In this document: positions 1 to 11,993 of the stretch, piece after piece
Layout of the letters: every line of letters starts with the position of its first letter
Numbering within the stretch: position 1 is the stretch's first letter
NCBI RefSeq assembly: GCF_964340395.1
Contig: NC_135557.1
Location: 16,114,867 to 16,178,866, forward strand
DNA: 64,000 nucleotides
Origin: Glandiceps talaboti
Lineage: Eukaryota; Hemichordata; Enteropneusta; Spengelidae
Reading direction: 5' to 3'
Position numbers and translations under genes: made by a program
Notes under the pieces: model-generated
Told to the model about the DNA's origin: nothing
The model's input: only the letters and a program-made list of their open reading frames with translations
Database searches by the model: none

Positions 1-565
1 ATAATTTCCTTTTCATATTCTTGACATTTCATCTCTTTCACTCGTTATGACAGACACGGTTTTTCTGTTATTTTCAGATTCATCGCAAGACTAGAAAGCA
101 CTGCATTCAAGTGCGGTTTGTGTAGCTTCCTACTTTCTTTTCCAAGTTTCTGGGATTTTAATGTAATTTCAGATTTAAATATAGATAATACAGTTAAACC
201 ATAAAAAAATGACTACTCTAAACAAAATTTCATTAGTTTCAAATAATGCTAACATTTGTTTTGTATGCATGGGTAAATGTATGTTTGTATGTGCATCTCT
301 GTAGAATTGCGTATTTTCATGTCAAAAACGAGCTACATCTGTTCACTACATACTTAGGTTGATGTCACGAAGTGCTTTCGTAATTTGGCACACCTTTTTG
401 CCAGGGGTATATCATGTATGATAACTATAGCCACGATTTTTGCATTCCAGCAATTATTATGTGTATGACCAAAGAAACACAAGACTGCCCTTACGAAAAG
501 CATTCAGTTCAAATCTGGTCAGCTGTTTGGATTTGTGTCTTTAACCCGGGTGGTAGAAGCAAAAT
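1..565. other. No gene seen
   Basis: AT-rich non-coding sequence with no ORF of note and no recognisable RNA gene on either strand. Confidence 0.6.
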
Positions 566-576
566 GTACCAATGCC

Positions 577-609
577 CGATGACGTAGCAGTCATTCGGAA
601 TACCGAGAG

Positions 610-644
<35 letters not shown>
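577..644 (+). repeat. Foldback-element end plus (TA)n
   Basis: The stretch GATGACGTAG-CAGTCATTCGGAATACCG at 579-605 matches the right terminal repeat of the foldback element at 55097-55233 and is followed directly by a (TA)n microsatellite (612-644). It reads as a solo end or a truncated copy of that element. No left arm was found next to it. Confidence 0.5.
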
Positions 645-647
<3 letters not shown>

Positions 648-849
648 TTACAACGACAAGCTACATCAGCAAAATTTACATAACATGGGATATATATCAC
701 ATGTGTTATGTATGCTGTTGTAGCTTGTTGTTTTAATAAATAAATTGCATACATGATGAATTATTTGCAGATATTAAGATATATCATGAGTGCACACTTC
801 AAATTCCGTAACAGATACATACATCTACCATAGCAAAGCAGATATGTCC

Positions 850-1370
850 TCTGAAGCTTGTTGACATATTTTTAATTTTTAATGAGTAATTTGTATAATT
901 AATGATTTTCGGTAATTACAGTATATCACACATGTCCTATTAAGTTTTCTCAACCTAGCTTTTACTTTTAATGTGTCCTTTACATAATGATTTTTCAGTA
1001 CTTGGGTTATATCTTAAGAATGCACGCTTCAAATGCAATATAATTTGGCACATGCATAAAAAATAGCACAGTCAGCCTGCTGGCATAGTTTTTAATTTAA
1101 TGAGTAATTTGCATAATTAATGATTTTTGGTAATTAAGTCGTATCTTTAGAATGCAAGCTTCAAATTTCCTATAATTTGTTACATACATCAACCATAACA
1201 ATGTGCACGTCATATGAATTTAGTCCACATGGCTTTCACTTGTATCGAGTAATTTGCATTATTGGTCATTTTTCAGTAATTAAGCTATATCTTATCAATG
1301 CATGCGCATATTTCAATCTCAGCCATATCAAAGCACACATATCCTATAAAGCCTGTTGACATAGCTCTTA
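850..1370. repeat. AT-rich tandem repeat, ~110-150 bp units
   Basis: Degenerate units share the core AATTTGCATAATTAATGA, a TTTTCGGTAATTA segment and a TATCTTAAGAATGCAC segment. The same family recurs at 3420-4030, 12500-12740, 19480-20330, 40370-41610 and 58980-59310, usually next to (TCTG)n or (TA)n tracts. It is an abundant interspersed non-autonomous element. No coding capacity was seen. Confidence 0.6.
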
Positions 1371-1428
1371 GTTGTAGTGAATCATTTGATAAATCGGGCA
1401 ATTAGGCTGTAAATGCGATTGTCATTTG

Positions 1429-1467
1429 TAGTTGTTGTTGTTGTTGTTGTTGGTGTTGTTGTTGTGA
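1429..1467 (+). repeat. (GTT)n microsatellite
   Basis: Short GTT trinucleotide tract with one GGT interruption. Confidence 0.8.
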
Positions 1468-1547
1468 TTCGCGAGAAAAGCAGACTTTCTTCGTTATTTG
1501 GTATCACATTTCTGAAGGGGAGGCTTCAAAGAACAAGTCATTGAGAA

Positions 1548-2215
1548 TGACATAGTCCCCGCTATGATTGGGTTTTAAGGAATTATCACTACTCTGATCA
1601 CGCAACAACACTTGTGAACCTAAATCAAACAGACTTAGATATGTTGTGTGTGCTTGTTGGACATGGAAAATTCGCAAACAAAATGGCTGCCAGGCAGCCA
1701 TATTGGATCGTATCATGATGAAAATGGATATGCACATGTATGTCATAGAACACTGTCTTAATACCAACTTTGAATGAGATCTGTTCAAGCATGTCTGAGT
1801 TATGGCTTTGGACATAGAAAAATCGCATACAAAATGGCTGCCAGGCGGCCATATTTGATTGTATCACGATGAAAATGGATATGCACATGTATGTCATAGA
1901 ACACTGTCCTAATACCAACTTTGAATGAGATCTGTTCAAGCATGTCTGAGTTATGGCTTTAGACAGGGAACATTTGCAAACAAAATGGCTGCCAGGCGGC
2001 CATATTGGATCGTATCATGAAACAAATTGACGTGCATATGTATGCCATTGTATGTTGCCCCTGTACCAAGTTTGAAAAAAATCGGTCCAGGCATCTCTAA
2101 GAAACGGCTGCGGACAGACGGATGCACGGACGGACGCAGGGACGCAGGGACGCACGGACAGACGGAACCCAATCCATAAGTCCCCGTCCCGGACTTCGTC
2201 CAGCGGGGACTAAAA
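1548..2215. mobile_element. Non-autonomous element with 151-bp internal tandem repeats
   Basis: The ends are inverted: AGTCCCCGCTATGATTGGG near 1554 opposes CCCAATCCATAAGTCCCCG near 2167, which continues into a GTCC-rich hairpin ending AGCGGGGACTA. Inside, three copies of a 151-bp unit begin with AAATGGCTGCCAGGC at about 1681, 1832 and 1983. The third runs into a G/A-rich CGGACGGACG tract. Minus-strand ORFs over this interval are by-products of the repeat. No transposase is present. Confidence 0.55.
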
Positions 2216-3831
2216 ATTAGCAGTGGCAATAACTTATTTGTCCGAGCCAATACCTCACCCTCTAACTTTTGACCACACCCTAATTTCATTAGATTGCTAG
2301 CTGTAATCTTAATGTCAAACCAGTTCAGGCGAGGCAACTGTGTATATTTCCCACACAAACTACTCGTTTCAAGTGTACATATGGACTAACGTTCTGGTTG
2401 ATTTAATGGTAAGTCTAATAGTACATTGTGTGTGCGTTCTGTGTTTAGAGGTAACTTTTAGACTAGCATTTTTAAATGTTTATTTCACTTTAAATTTATT
2501 ACAAACAAACATCGTGAATGGAACCTGTTACAAACAGGAATTTAGGTCAGTACACAATGTACAAACACGTTCCCAGTTTAATGGCTTGGTTTGACCTCGA
2601 TGTTAGTCCTGTTTGCAGACGATAGTGGCATGTTCATGCCATTCGGTGATTTTGATTTTCACCCATTAATTTATGGGTTGATTTTCAGTGTAGCTTTTTA
2701 ATTTTGTATTTTACACTTTTTTTTAAGTTTTGGTTTTTGAAAATCAACGGAGAAATTCACAAGTGAAAACGTTGGAATTTCAAAATCCCCCAGTGGCAGT
2801 AACAAGGCAGAATAACAGATTATGTATGGGACGTGGTACTGACATGTCCCTCAAGAAAAGAAGAGGAACAATGTCGGAATCGAGTCCAAACTTACTAAGT
2901 CTGCAAGCAGGTCTAAATAGTTAGCTGATTGCACCTTCTAGCTCTCTATAAACATGTACGACGAGATAATGATGTATCTCGACAGCACCATTAACAGGTT
3001 ATGCACAGACAGGCATAATAACAAAAATTTAAAATGTATGTGTTTAATTATCGTCAATGTAACTTATATGCAATTTGAAGAATTTCTTCTCAAGATATTG
3101 TTTGATTAGCAAACCATTTAATTATGGTACTTACTAATAAATCTTCAGTTCTTGTGATTAGCATATGCAAGATGTGTAGCCTTATGTGAGGTAAAAACGT
3201 GTAGTTGTGTGTGTGGGCTAGTTTCTTTGGAATGAATGTCTCAAAAACTCTTGCATCAATTTTCATGAACCTATATTCAAATTGTCGTGAATGCTGCAAC
3301 AATTTATAACCAGTTTTAAACTGAATGCCTCTCATAAGGGTAAAACTATAGATTTTTGGGGCTAAAAACATTGTTGGAATACAAGAATCTCTGAACTAAT
3401 TATACACGGTGTACCACGTAATTGGAAAATTAATTATATGAAACTGTGTGAATATGAAGCTTGTGTAATTAACATACATATACTATTAACAAATCATTAA
3501 TTATACGAATTAATGGCTTAGCTTATAAGATACACCATTCAGCTTTAAGTGACACATGTACTTGTTGTGATCAATACATGTACTAAATTACCTTGACGTG
3601 TAAAGCTTGCATTCTAAAGATGTTATGTAATAAAATTATTATCAAAATGATTATGTATGCAAATCACACATCACAGTTCAAAACTACATAATCTACTTGA
3701 TGTGCCAAATTGTATATAATTTGAAGTAAGCATTCTGAAGATATGGCTGAAAATTATTAATTATTCAAATTATTTTTTAATAAGAAAACATGTATCAACA
3801 AACTTCATAGACGCGTGCGAATTGTTATGGT

Positions 3832-3833
<2 letters not shown>
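2216..3833. other. No gene seen
   Basis: AT-rich sequence with short ORFs lacking codon structure or splice-flanked exons. From about 3420 it merges into the AATTTGCATAATTAATGA repeat family. Confidence 0.5.

Positions 3834-3926
<93 letters not shown>
3834..3926. repeat. (TA)n microsatellite, ~93 bp
   Basis: Uninterrupted TA dinucleotides embedded in the AT-rich interspersed repeat family. The 62-residue IY-repeat ORF across it is spurious. Confidence 0.9.
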
Positions 3927-3928
<2 letters not shown>

Positions 3929-5362
3929 AAATTATATCAAATATGAAGTTTTCCTTCTTAAGATACTTTCAAATTACCGAAAATCATTAATTATGCAAAT
4001 TACTCATTAAATAAAAAAATATATGCAAACACGCCTTCAAGGATAATTTGTGACCGGCTGCCTCACGATGATATTGTAGATACAGGGTTAGCTCTAGATA
4101 CGTACGGGGGTTAGTTACTCTGGCTATGGCCCAACAAATCTCTTTATATGTCAACAGTGCTCAAACTGAAGATACATAACCACAAATTCACCCAGGACTA
4201 CTTTGCATCTAAAGCCTTCACACATCTAATCCTGTGTCAAAAAAACTTCTATTGGAAAAACAGTTCACAGGGATTTATTTGACCCATTCTTCAACTCTGG
4301 CAATATATTAAATTTTATTTGCCAGCAGGTGAGTATAACATTTACAAATTACTAGGAAGTTTGGTTTCTATGAAGGAACACTACACCGTGTGTGCCTCAT
4401 GTCTATAAGTTTGTATACATCATGACTGTCTGGTAACTACCCCTTGCTGTCTATGAATGTGTGATTTTCAGGGACAATGAGTGCTCCATACAATAGATAA
4501 TCACAGAATATATTTTGTTAAAACACGTGTTACATGTTTGTGCTTAAAATCACCATCACTAAGGGGTTTATGTATGAATTCAATCGTTCCTCTGCCATTG
4601 AAGAGCTAAACATGTTTGTTTTTTCTGAACACAATCAATAACATACATGTACATGACAAATATGAGGTTCATTACACAATAATTTATCAAATATCACATT
4701 AAAAATGCCAAAAAGTTCTGAAAATACAACAAGTACAATAAATGAATGATTTACAGAAAATAGAATAGTAAAATTCACCAATGGTAAGTTGCACCTCATC
4801 TCTTATGGGGTCAACAATTTCCATTGTGACTTCTTCCCCATTGTAAAGAAAAGTATTACCACCTATCAGCTATGATGACCTACAGCATGAAGTACCAAGT
4901 ATACCGCCTGTAAAGATGAACATAATCAGTGTTTTTAAAGGCCGGTAACCCATAAATGTTCCTGAGGTTCCCCATCAATTTATCGGATGTTCCCAAGTGT
5001 GTGCCCATGATGAAACTGAAACAACAGAAAACACATACAAATGTAAAATGCTCTGAAAAATCATGTTTCAACTAATAAAGAAGGCAAGTTAGGTTCATAT
5101 AATATCGTCAATATGATGGTAATTCTTTTGGAAAAACAATGCGGTTTGATTGTATGTTTTGCTTTCCAGCATGGTACTAGGAGTCAATTGTTTTTATTTT
5201 CATACATAGTGTGTACCCCTGTTGCAATCACCGTAAAACACTAATGTTGCAATTTTTGTTGCCATCGTTGTCTACCTAGAAAATCACTACATCATGCATG
5301 CCAAACACAGGTTCATATGGACACAGCACACTGTAGTGAACTTCATACCAAAAAAACTCGTG
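3927..5362. other. No convincing gene
   Basis: Repeat tail up to about 4030, then unique AT-rich sequence. A minus-strand stretch at 4750-5070 has some coding-like segments but is broken by stops and has no consistent splice frame. Confidence 0.4.
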
Positions 5363-5596
5363 CTATAAGACATGTCTAAACTGTAGTTCGCTTCCATTCT
5401 CGTAAGCCAGAGTTATTATTTCTACCATTACATTTTGAAATAGAGGCTCGTTAAGAACGTTGCCGTAAAACAGGCCGTGGTTTGCGACGATGGTTCGCTT
5501 CACCATGTTCGGATTTTTTACAAAACAAAAATAGTAAGTGACGGTACGGGATAGCACCACGCCACAGAGCAAGGGCCGTTTTTTTAAAGAAGACAA
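5363..5596 (-). CDS. Possible coding fragment, unknown
   Basis: Open frame whose last ~47 codons (from an internal Met at about 5503) have balanced, CpG-containing codon use unlike the AT-rich surroundings and end at a stop. The C-terminal part, near AYENGSELQFRHVL, reads like real protein, but I recognise no domain. It lies 220 bp downstream of another minus-strand coding-like frame (5816-6142), and the two could be exons of one decayed or short gene. No clear splice junction joins them. Confidence 0.22.
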   Translation of the reverse strand: MSSLKKRPLLCGVVLSRTVTYYFCFVKNPNMVKRTIVANHGLFYGNVLNEPLFQNVMVEIITLAYENGSELQFRHVL

Positions 5597-5815
5597 AACT
5601 GCTCCATTTCACTATGTGGATGGTAATGAACCCAATCAAACGAGAATGAAATAACGTGAGTACATAGTTTTCAAGGAGCTCGGGGATAGTTATCCGTTAA
5701 ATGTTTCTGCCAGGACGAATTCGTGGGGCGAGCTACTTCCCTAAGACTTTGAAAGGTCATACACAGGGGTCATAGATTGTTCTGTGACGACACACAGTAC
5801 TACTACAAGGGATGG

Positions 5816-6142
5816 CTAAAAGGGTAACTTAGCGTTTGATACTGACGTGGGCATCGGAATCCGACTTCCGTATTTTTTTCTTAAATTTCTTAAAAGTAGC
5901 AAAGTATAGACATGTAGGACTTTGAAAACCATAGATCTTGGAGTACATGTACAAGTAAAAACAGGCTTTTCCAATACTTTGTCATGTCCCATCCACCATT
6001 GAGCAGTGGACTCGTCCATATTTAAACCATGTGTTGGCAATGCGCCATGTGTTGTCTTTCTGGACTGTATTTCAAAATCCCACAATTTCGCTTCCGTAAC
6101 AGCGGTAATATCAATTTTCCACAACGAAAAAGTTATCCACAA
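5816..6142 (-). CDS. Possible coding fragment, unknown
   Basis: A 108-codon frame starting MWITFSLWKIDITAV. Residues ~20-65 include AKLWDFEIQSRKTTHG and an STAQWWMGHDKVLEKP segment and look protein-like, with CpG-containing codons and tryptophans. The C-terminal third is low quality and may be intron. No family is recognised. It could be a first coding exon or a relic. Confidence 0.27.
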   Translation of the reverse strand: MWITFSLWKIDITAVTEAKLWDFEIQSRKTTHGALPTHGLNMDESTAQWWMGHDKVLEKPVFTCTCTPRSMVFKVLHVYTLLLLRNLRKKYGSRIPMPTSVSNAKLPF

Positions 6143-6456
6143 AACAAAATCTTAATTGTAAGAAAATAAATGTATAGTGACACTTACCGATCTCTTGCAC
6201 TATCTCCGTTGGTTAATTTTCTTCAATAAAATTCCATGCACACTCAGGTCAACTTGGGCGAAGTACACTAAAGGTCAAATGTTCATATTAATGCGCGCAT
6301 GGGTAACACAATCATGTCGCATCGATGTCCCTACGATCGATATAGGGTATCTGACACAATCTTCCATATGCATTGTTTTTTTAGCAGTTTATCAATTCCT
6401 GGAAAATGATTTTAACACACACGTTTCCTGATTTTAATATTTTATTTTCATTACAA

Positions 6457-6824
6457 TACCCCGGGGTGGTACCAGTGCCCAACTCTGGTAGGGGTGTGTG
6501 GCCAGTGCTGGAAACCCCAGACCCCATTTTAGACCACTTTGACCATTACAGGTTTCTAAAAGATGAAAGTTTAGACCAAACTACATTTTCCTTAGGAGGC
6601 AATATTTTGGGGCAATTAATGGCACTTCCGATTTGGTAAGGACAATGGACCACAATTTAGACCAAGCTAAATAAAAAATAATGGAAAGTGGACCCCATTT
6701 TAGACTCTTCAACTCGAAAAAACACACCCCATTTTAGACCAAAAGGGCTAGAAAATGCACCCCAAATGGCGGCACATATACGTATACTCATATAAGGGGA
6801 GTAGCCCCCCCCCCCCCCCCGGGA
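6457..6824. repeat. CCCATTTTAGACC-rich interspersed element
   Basis: The ends are inverted C/G-rich (AATACCCCGGGGTGG at 6457 and a poly-C then GGGAC at 6805-6825). The interior repeats CCATTTTAGACC about four times at irregular spacing. It is consistent with a short foldback-type element. The 16-nt poly-C run marks the right end. Confidence 0.45.
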
Positions 6825-7393
6825 CAATACAATACTTCAAATAAGTATCAGTCCAACTACAGTGATATGGTACGATAAACTTTTCAACACAAATGGACTT
6901 GAGTATTGCATAACTTGAGTTTGAATAAGAGGATAAGTCCAAGTCTGGTTAAAACTTCTGCTTTATTTGAATCCCGATGTTAGTAACGAGTTGGTGTGGA
7001 CGTTTACTTGTAAATCCTAACGTCAACACAACAATCTATAAGCTGAGATTACATCGTGTACATTTGCATCATATATGGTCGATTTAGCCCCACCAAATCC
7101 GAATAACAGGCCATAACTCGGGTTGTTCTTTGCCGCACTGGTTATCTCATGTGCATTTGGTGACCATTTTAGGTCATCATTATGCTAAAATCACGAAATA
7201 TTCAAGTTGATATGTGTGGACTTTCTGTTAGCAAAAGTACAATATCGATGCTTTTATATTTGTATAACCAGAATGAGACTGCATACGGGTGGTAAAAATG
7301 ATTTTAAGTAATTGGGCTATATTGTAAAATTAAAGAATGCAAGCTTCAAATGTATAATTTAGCCTGTGTTGATGTAAGGCAATTATCTTATGT

Positions 7394-7396
<3 letters not shown>
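6825..7396. other. No gene seen
   Basis: AT-rich, with a relic of the AATTTGCAT repeat family at about 7300-7390. Confidence 0.5.
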
Positions 7397-7428
<32 letters not shown>

Positions 7429-7462
7429 GACTCTCTGTCTGTCTGTCTGTCTGTCTGTCTTT
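7397..7462 (+). repeat. (CTGT)n microsatellite
   Basis: TCTG tetranucleotide tract with a single CTGACTCT interruption. Confidence 0.9.
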
Positions 7463-7768
7463 GGACAGACTTTAAGAAAATGGAAAACATCTAATGAATC
7501 TTCCTACACATCTTCCATATTCAAATATTTCTTACTCTGTGTTTCCTATTTGAAGTGTGGAATATGTCAAGGCTTCCATCTTGCAATACAACTTTTTTAC
7601 GAGGATGGTATTACATTGAGAACATATACAGAGAAAGTAGAAGAATAGGACCAAAATTCCAAGGAAAAAAACTTACCTTGGACTATCTATTAGAATATTC
7701 ACATACTTATGAAAATCCAAAAAATGAACATAGAATATTTCTAATTACATTCGAAAACATAAATAAAT

Positions 7769-7770
<2 letters not shown>

Positions 7771-7805
<35 letters not shown>
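7771..7805 (+). repeat. (CA)n microsatellite upstream of GT-A
   Basis: CA dinucleotide tract ending about 100 bp before the GT-A start codon. Confidence 0.85.
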
Positions 7806-7807
<2 letters not shown>

Positions 7808-7904
7808 TATATATACCTACAACCGAATGCATGCACTGCTTGCAATATTGTAATCATTGAAAGTGTATTCCATTATTGATGTAGGTAAATCTGACTGGTC
7901 TCGG

Positions 7905-9851
7905 ATGACAACCAGTATGAATACCATATACCACATATTTCTTCTCCTTGGAAACTTACTCCAGTTGGTCAACATTACCATCCATTCTGCAAACATCCCT
8001 GGCGTATTATTTGTGTTCGATTCATGGGAACCCGATATAGGAGGCCTAACAGGATTTCATCGGCATCTTGTTCGAGACTTTGTGACAAGGAAATCTCCTT
8101 ATGTTAAAGTATATTCGACGATCATCAATGTGGAAATATTTGATCGTAAAAGTTTAGAAGATGCAGAGAAGGCGAATATTAAACTAATTTTACCCAAAAG
8201 AAAGACTGTAGCTAGTTTAGACACGCCTAGTATATTATGGCTTTTAAATCACAAGTTGTATTATCCTCACCTATCGAATCTGGATAATATAAAGTATGTT
8301 GTGGGTTATGCTCCAAAAACCGCAGACGCTGCTTTCGAAATACGCGAATCCTTGTTTCCAGATTCAAAACTTGCTCTAATGAATCACGTTGTTCCAGACA
8401 ATAATTGTTTCCCGTCTCCATCGGAAACTAATGCCTTGAAAGATCAAATGATCAAATGGGCAGAAGGGGCTGATGTATTGTTTTCTATTGGACCTTATAC
8501 GTATAAGTATTTCACCAATGCTTACAGGGCACATGGCTTACAAACAAAGCCTCATGTAGAATACAATCCAATACCAGATGACATATTCTTCACAGTGGAT
8601 GTTAATTCGGAAAATGCTAACGAGTGGCCTTCTCTGCTCTATTATGGGAATACTGACAGCAGCACGAACATTATTGCAGATACAATAGGAAATGTGACAT
8701 CTATATTTAAGAAAATGCACCTCGAACCTCCTGAACTAACTATTCAGGGACTGAGCGCAGACGTAGATTACAATTTGATTACTGAAAAGCTAGACAAGTC
8801 GGACGTGAAATTTTATATTGATGATAGTCATCTTTCATTAAAAAGCCTTGTACAGAATCTGCAGCAATCACAATTATGTCTTCTAGCCAAGTACTGCAAT
8901 GAATACAGTTTTGATGGTCTTGAAGCAATTGCTGCTGGCATACCATTACTAGCACCTGGTGATACCCATATAGGATTCTTTATAGATGAATACTTCAAAG
9001 ACTTTGCGGATAGATATGTCTTGAGAGACCCGTCAACACAATTAACCGATAGAGTTATACAGGTTCTTCGAAATACTCATGCTGCTTTCTCAATTGCACA
9101 GAATTTAAAAGAAGTCTTCAAGAATAATACATTACTAATTAAGGGCCATTCTAAATTTGCTGACATCATATCCTCTTCAGTTGCTTTATCTCACTTTGGG
9201 AACATCGCTAGCAATGTTGATGAAGGTAAGAATTTTCACAGTAAGGCCACGGAAAACCTAACCTGTTCAAAGGACCCCACCCACCCATATTTATGCCATT
9301 TCAATGTTTTTGGTGATGGGAAATACATCCCCATGTGGAGGGTAAATGTCAGTAAATGACTGGTAGACTAGGGTTCGCACTTTGTTCCAAAAGTATTTAT
9401 GGCTATTTCTTGATATTTTCTGAACGATATATATGTGACTTTAAACATTCAAGGAAAGTCCAACTCTATTATTTGGCTCTGATAATTGCAAGAGTAAATT
9501 GAGGGAAAGCTAAACTGTATATCCAACTAGCACCAAGGGAATGAGCAGAATGTATGACAACGGGAGGGGCTACGGAAATATCAGCAGGCCCATCACAATT
9601 ACGATAGTCTGAAAGCAGGACTTAAAATGTTTTGCTCTTAATTTGTGATTTTGGGACGAAATTTCATGAGAATTCGTTTGACAGGTACACTTTACATTGA
9701 CAAAATAACTTCATAGATGGATATGCATAGGAACACTGTTTCAATTCTGGTCTTTAACACCATATTCAAGTATATAAGATTTTAGTAGAAGGCAGAATAT
9801 CTGCTGGCTAAGTAACTCCAAGTACAGATTAGAGCTCATTATGAATTATGA
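7905..9851 (+). CDS. GT-A: secreted/ER GT4-like glycosyltransferase paralogue
   Basis: Two-exon model, 7905-9225 joined to 9823-9851, giving ~449 aa. ATG 7905 is chosen because it precedes a hydrophobic signal peptide (residues ~5-28) and because the first exon then has the same coding length (1321 nt) as GT-D. The N-terminal Rossmann part carries VLFVFDSW and GFHRHLVRDF, like the first helix of GT-B-fold enzymes, then VGYAPKTADA and FSIGPYTYKY. The C-terminal half has FDGLEAIAAGIPLLAP, the GT4 donor-site region. The donor at 9225 (GAAG, GTAAGA) splits a Gly codon. A weak acceptor at 9821-9822 gives a tail ending HYEL-stop, a possible ER-retrieval signal. Substrate is unknown; catalytic activity is not assured. 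Unspliced, the frame runs to 9359. Confidence 0.72.
9226..9822 (+). other. Predicted intron of GT-A
   Basis: 597 bp from a good donor (GTAAGA) to a weak acceptor (CTCCAAG). It is about the size of the GT-B intron (543 bp). No other ORF is seen. The same donor is also in phase with the GT-B exon acceptor at 10181-10182. Confidence 0.45.
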
Positions 9852-10182
9852 GACATCCCCTAATTATTGATGTGACTGTTATTGTAGTTGATTATCACTG
9901 TTATTGTAAGGCATTAAACAATCTAATTAAATGTCTCCAGTGAAGTGACAGAGGAGATGGCTACAATAATTGTGGAGTTTTATTATGATGGCCATTTGAG
10001 AGAGGAGGGGGAGCGCAGTCACATAATGTGTTTGCCACTAAAACTTGTACATATTAAATTTTAATGGTCGTACTATATTTCTGAAGTTTGGTAAATAACT
10101 AACCAGTGGGTTTTCAAAATGTATTTTCTCTTAATGTAATATAACTTAACACGAACTTTGTTTATGCATAACATCTTTTCAG

Positions 10183-11993
10183 CAGACAATGATTCAGAAG
10201 ACCCACCAGGAGGAGTGTTATTTGTGTTTGATTCATGGCAAATAGATAAAGTGGGTCTTGAGGGATTTCATCGGAATTTGGTGAAAGAATTTTCAAAAAG
10301 GAAACAGGAACACATTCACATTTTTTCAACTGTTCTCGAGACTGAGATAACCGACAGTAAGGTTTGGACTGATGTGCAATCACTAGATGTTACATTACTT
10401 TTACCTGAGAACAAGAAACGCATCATTCAACAAGATCATATCTCAAAACGACAGTGGTTATTTTACCATGAGATTTATTTCCCTAATTTGTCGAAACTTC
10501 AAAATATAAGATATGTTGTTGGCTACGCCCCGAAGACAGCAGATGCCACTTGTGAGATAAAACAAAATTTATTTAATGATGCGGTCCTAGTGTTAATCAA
10601 TCATATTGTTCCTGAAAGCCAGTGTTTCCCGACATCATCGATCATGGACAGAGTTGTTGACCAAATGCTCGGCTGGGCAAGTGAAGCAAATGTTCTTTTC
10701 TCCATTGGCCCATATATGTTTAATTACTACAAGTCTGTCTATAAGAACGCTGGGATTCATAGAATGCACGTAGAATACTTGCCTACAACAAGTGACTTTT
10801 TCCGCAAACGAGAAGTCGTAATTGAAATGGAACCAAAATGGCATGTACTGTTTACATATGGAAAAATACAAAGTAAATTTGAACTTGAAAAAACAAATAT
10901 AATTGCGGAGGCAGTTAGTGGAGTTACGGATACTTTCAGAAAATTGAACAAATATCCTCCAGAATGGATAATAGAAGGTCTTCATCCAGATGCAGACAGG
11001 ACCATGTTCACTAAAAATCTTGCAAACTCATATGTAAGATACTCGCTTTATGCCAGTTTATCGTCAACACGTCTTGTACGACATTTTCAACAATCTCATC
11101 TCTGTCTTATCGCATCATGCTGTGAAGAATATTGCTTTGACGGACTTGAAGCTGTAGCAATGGGTGTACCTTTACTTGTACCCAAAGGTTCTCATATAGC
11201 GTTTTATATAGAGGAATATTTTAAGGAGTATGCACAACACCATGTGGTTATAAACACAGAAACTGATTGGCAAAGGAGGATTATGGAAGTGTTGAATGAT
11301 CTTCCTGCAGCTGTAAGAAAAGCAAAAACACTGATGGAAGAATTCAATACAAATAGGATAATATCTGAAAGCCATGGAAAATTTGCTGCCATCTTGTGTC
11401 CACGGGTTAAAGCTGGTAAGTGTGTAGAAGGAGCATTGATGTCTCTGTGCATGTTTTAACTGCAAATATTGTTTTTCAGCCACCAACGACCCGATTTAAA
11501 TAAGTTATGAACGGCACATATCTTTAAACTAAATGAAAAAGTAGGAGAGAAATGTATTACATGACTTAAGCAGATACCTTGAGCATTACTATTCGTTATT
11601 ATTAAACCTTTACTGGCTCCAACTGGGACATTTTCTGCCTTGAGGCAACCAAAGAACTGTAGGTGTAAATTGTTAAATGACTTAATAAGTCATTTGATCT
11701 ATTAATAAGTGGTCAGTTTAGACGTAGCTTGTGTGTTTGACAGGCTTAAATCTTGAGCGAAAGATTGGTATTTAATCAGTTTGCCTCGTTAGCCATATGT
11801 GGTAATTCTCAATACTCATGTACAAACTATGTCATGGTGCAAAGATTGTCACTTATTATTTTACGTTGTATTATGAATGATTATGGTCTGGTGGTAAGGT
11901 ATTTCTTGATCAGCTCACATATTAACCCTGACTAATTTTCTAATTATATTATTTTCAGGTGTAAATAATCGCCATAATCACTCGGAATTATGA
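10183..11993 (+). CDS. GT-B: GT4-like glycosyltransferase paralogue ending in HSEL
   Basis: Large exon 10183-11415 plus small exon 11959-11993. The large exon starts at a good acceptor (ATCTTTTCAG) and is 1233 nt, a multiple of three, phase 1 at both ends. It has no signal peptide, so an upstream exon must supply the N-terminus: either an unseen one or GT-A. Motifs: GVLFVFDSWQ, GFHRNLVKEF, VGYAPKTADA, FSIGPYMFNY and FDGLEAVAMGVPLLVP. The donor CTG-GTAAGT and acceptor TTATTTTCAG are strong; the last exon adds GVNNRHNHSEL then stop. HSEL fits the HxEL ER-retrieval class. The unspliced frame ends at 11459. Confidence 0.75.

Noticed and set aside
1951-2358. 135-codon minus-strand ORF with SVCPCVPASLRPSVHPSV
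   Set aside because: It is produced by the CGGACGGACG tract and internal tandem repeats of the element at 1548-2215.
4750-5071. Minus-strand frames around 4750-5071, including a VTMEIVDPIRDE segment reminiscent of a small GTPase switch region
   Set aside because: The surrounding residues do not continue any GTPase pattern, frames are broken by stops, and splice sites do not give a consistent reading.
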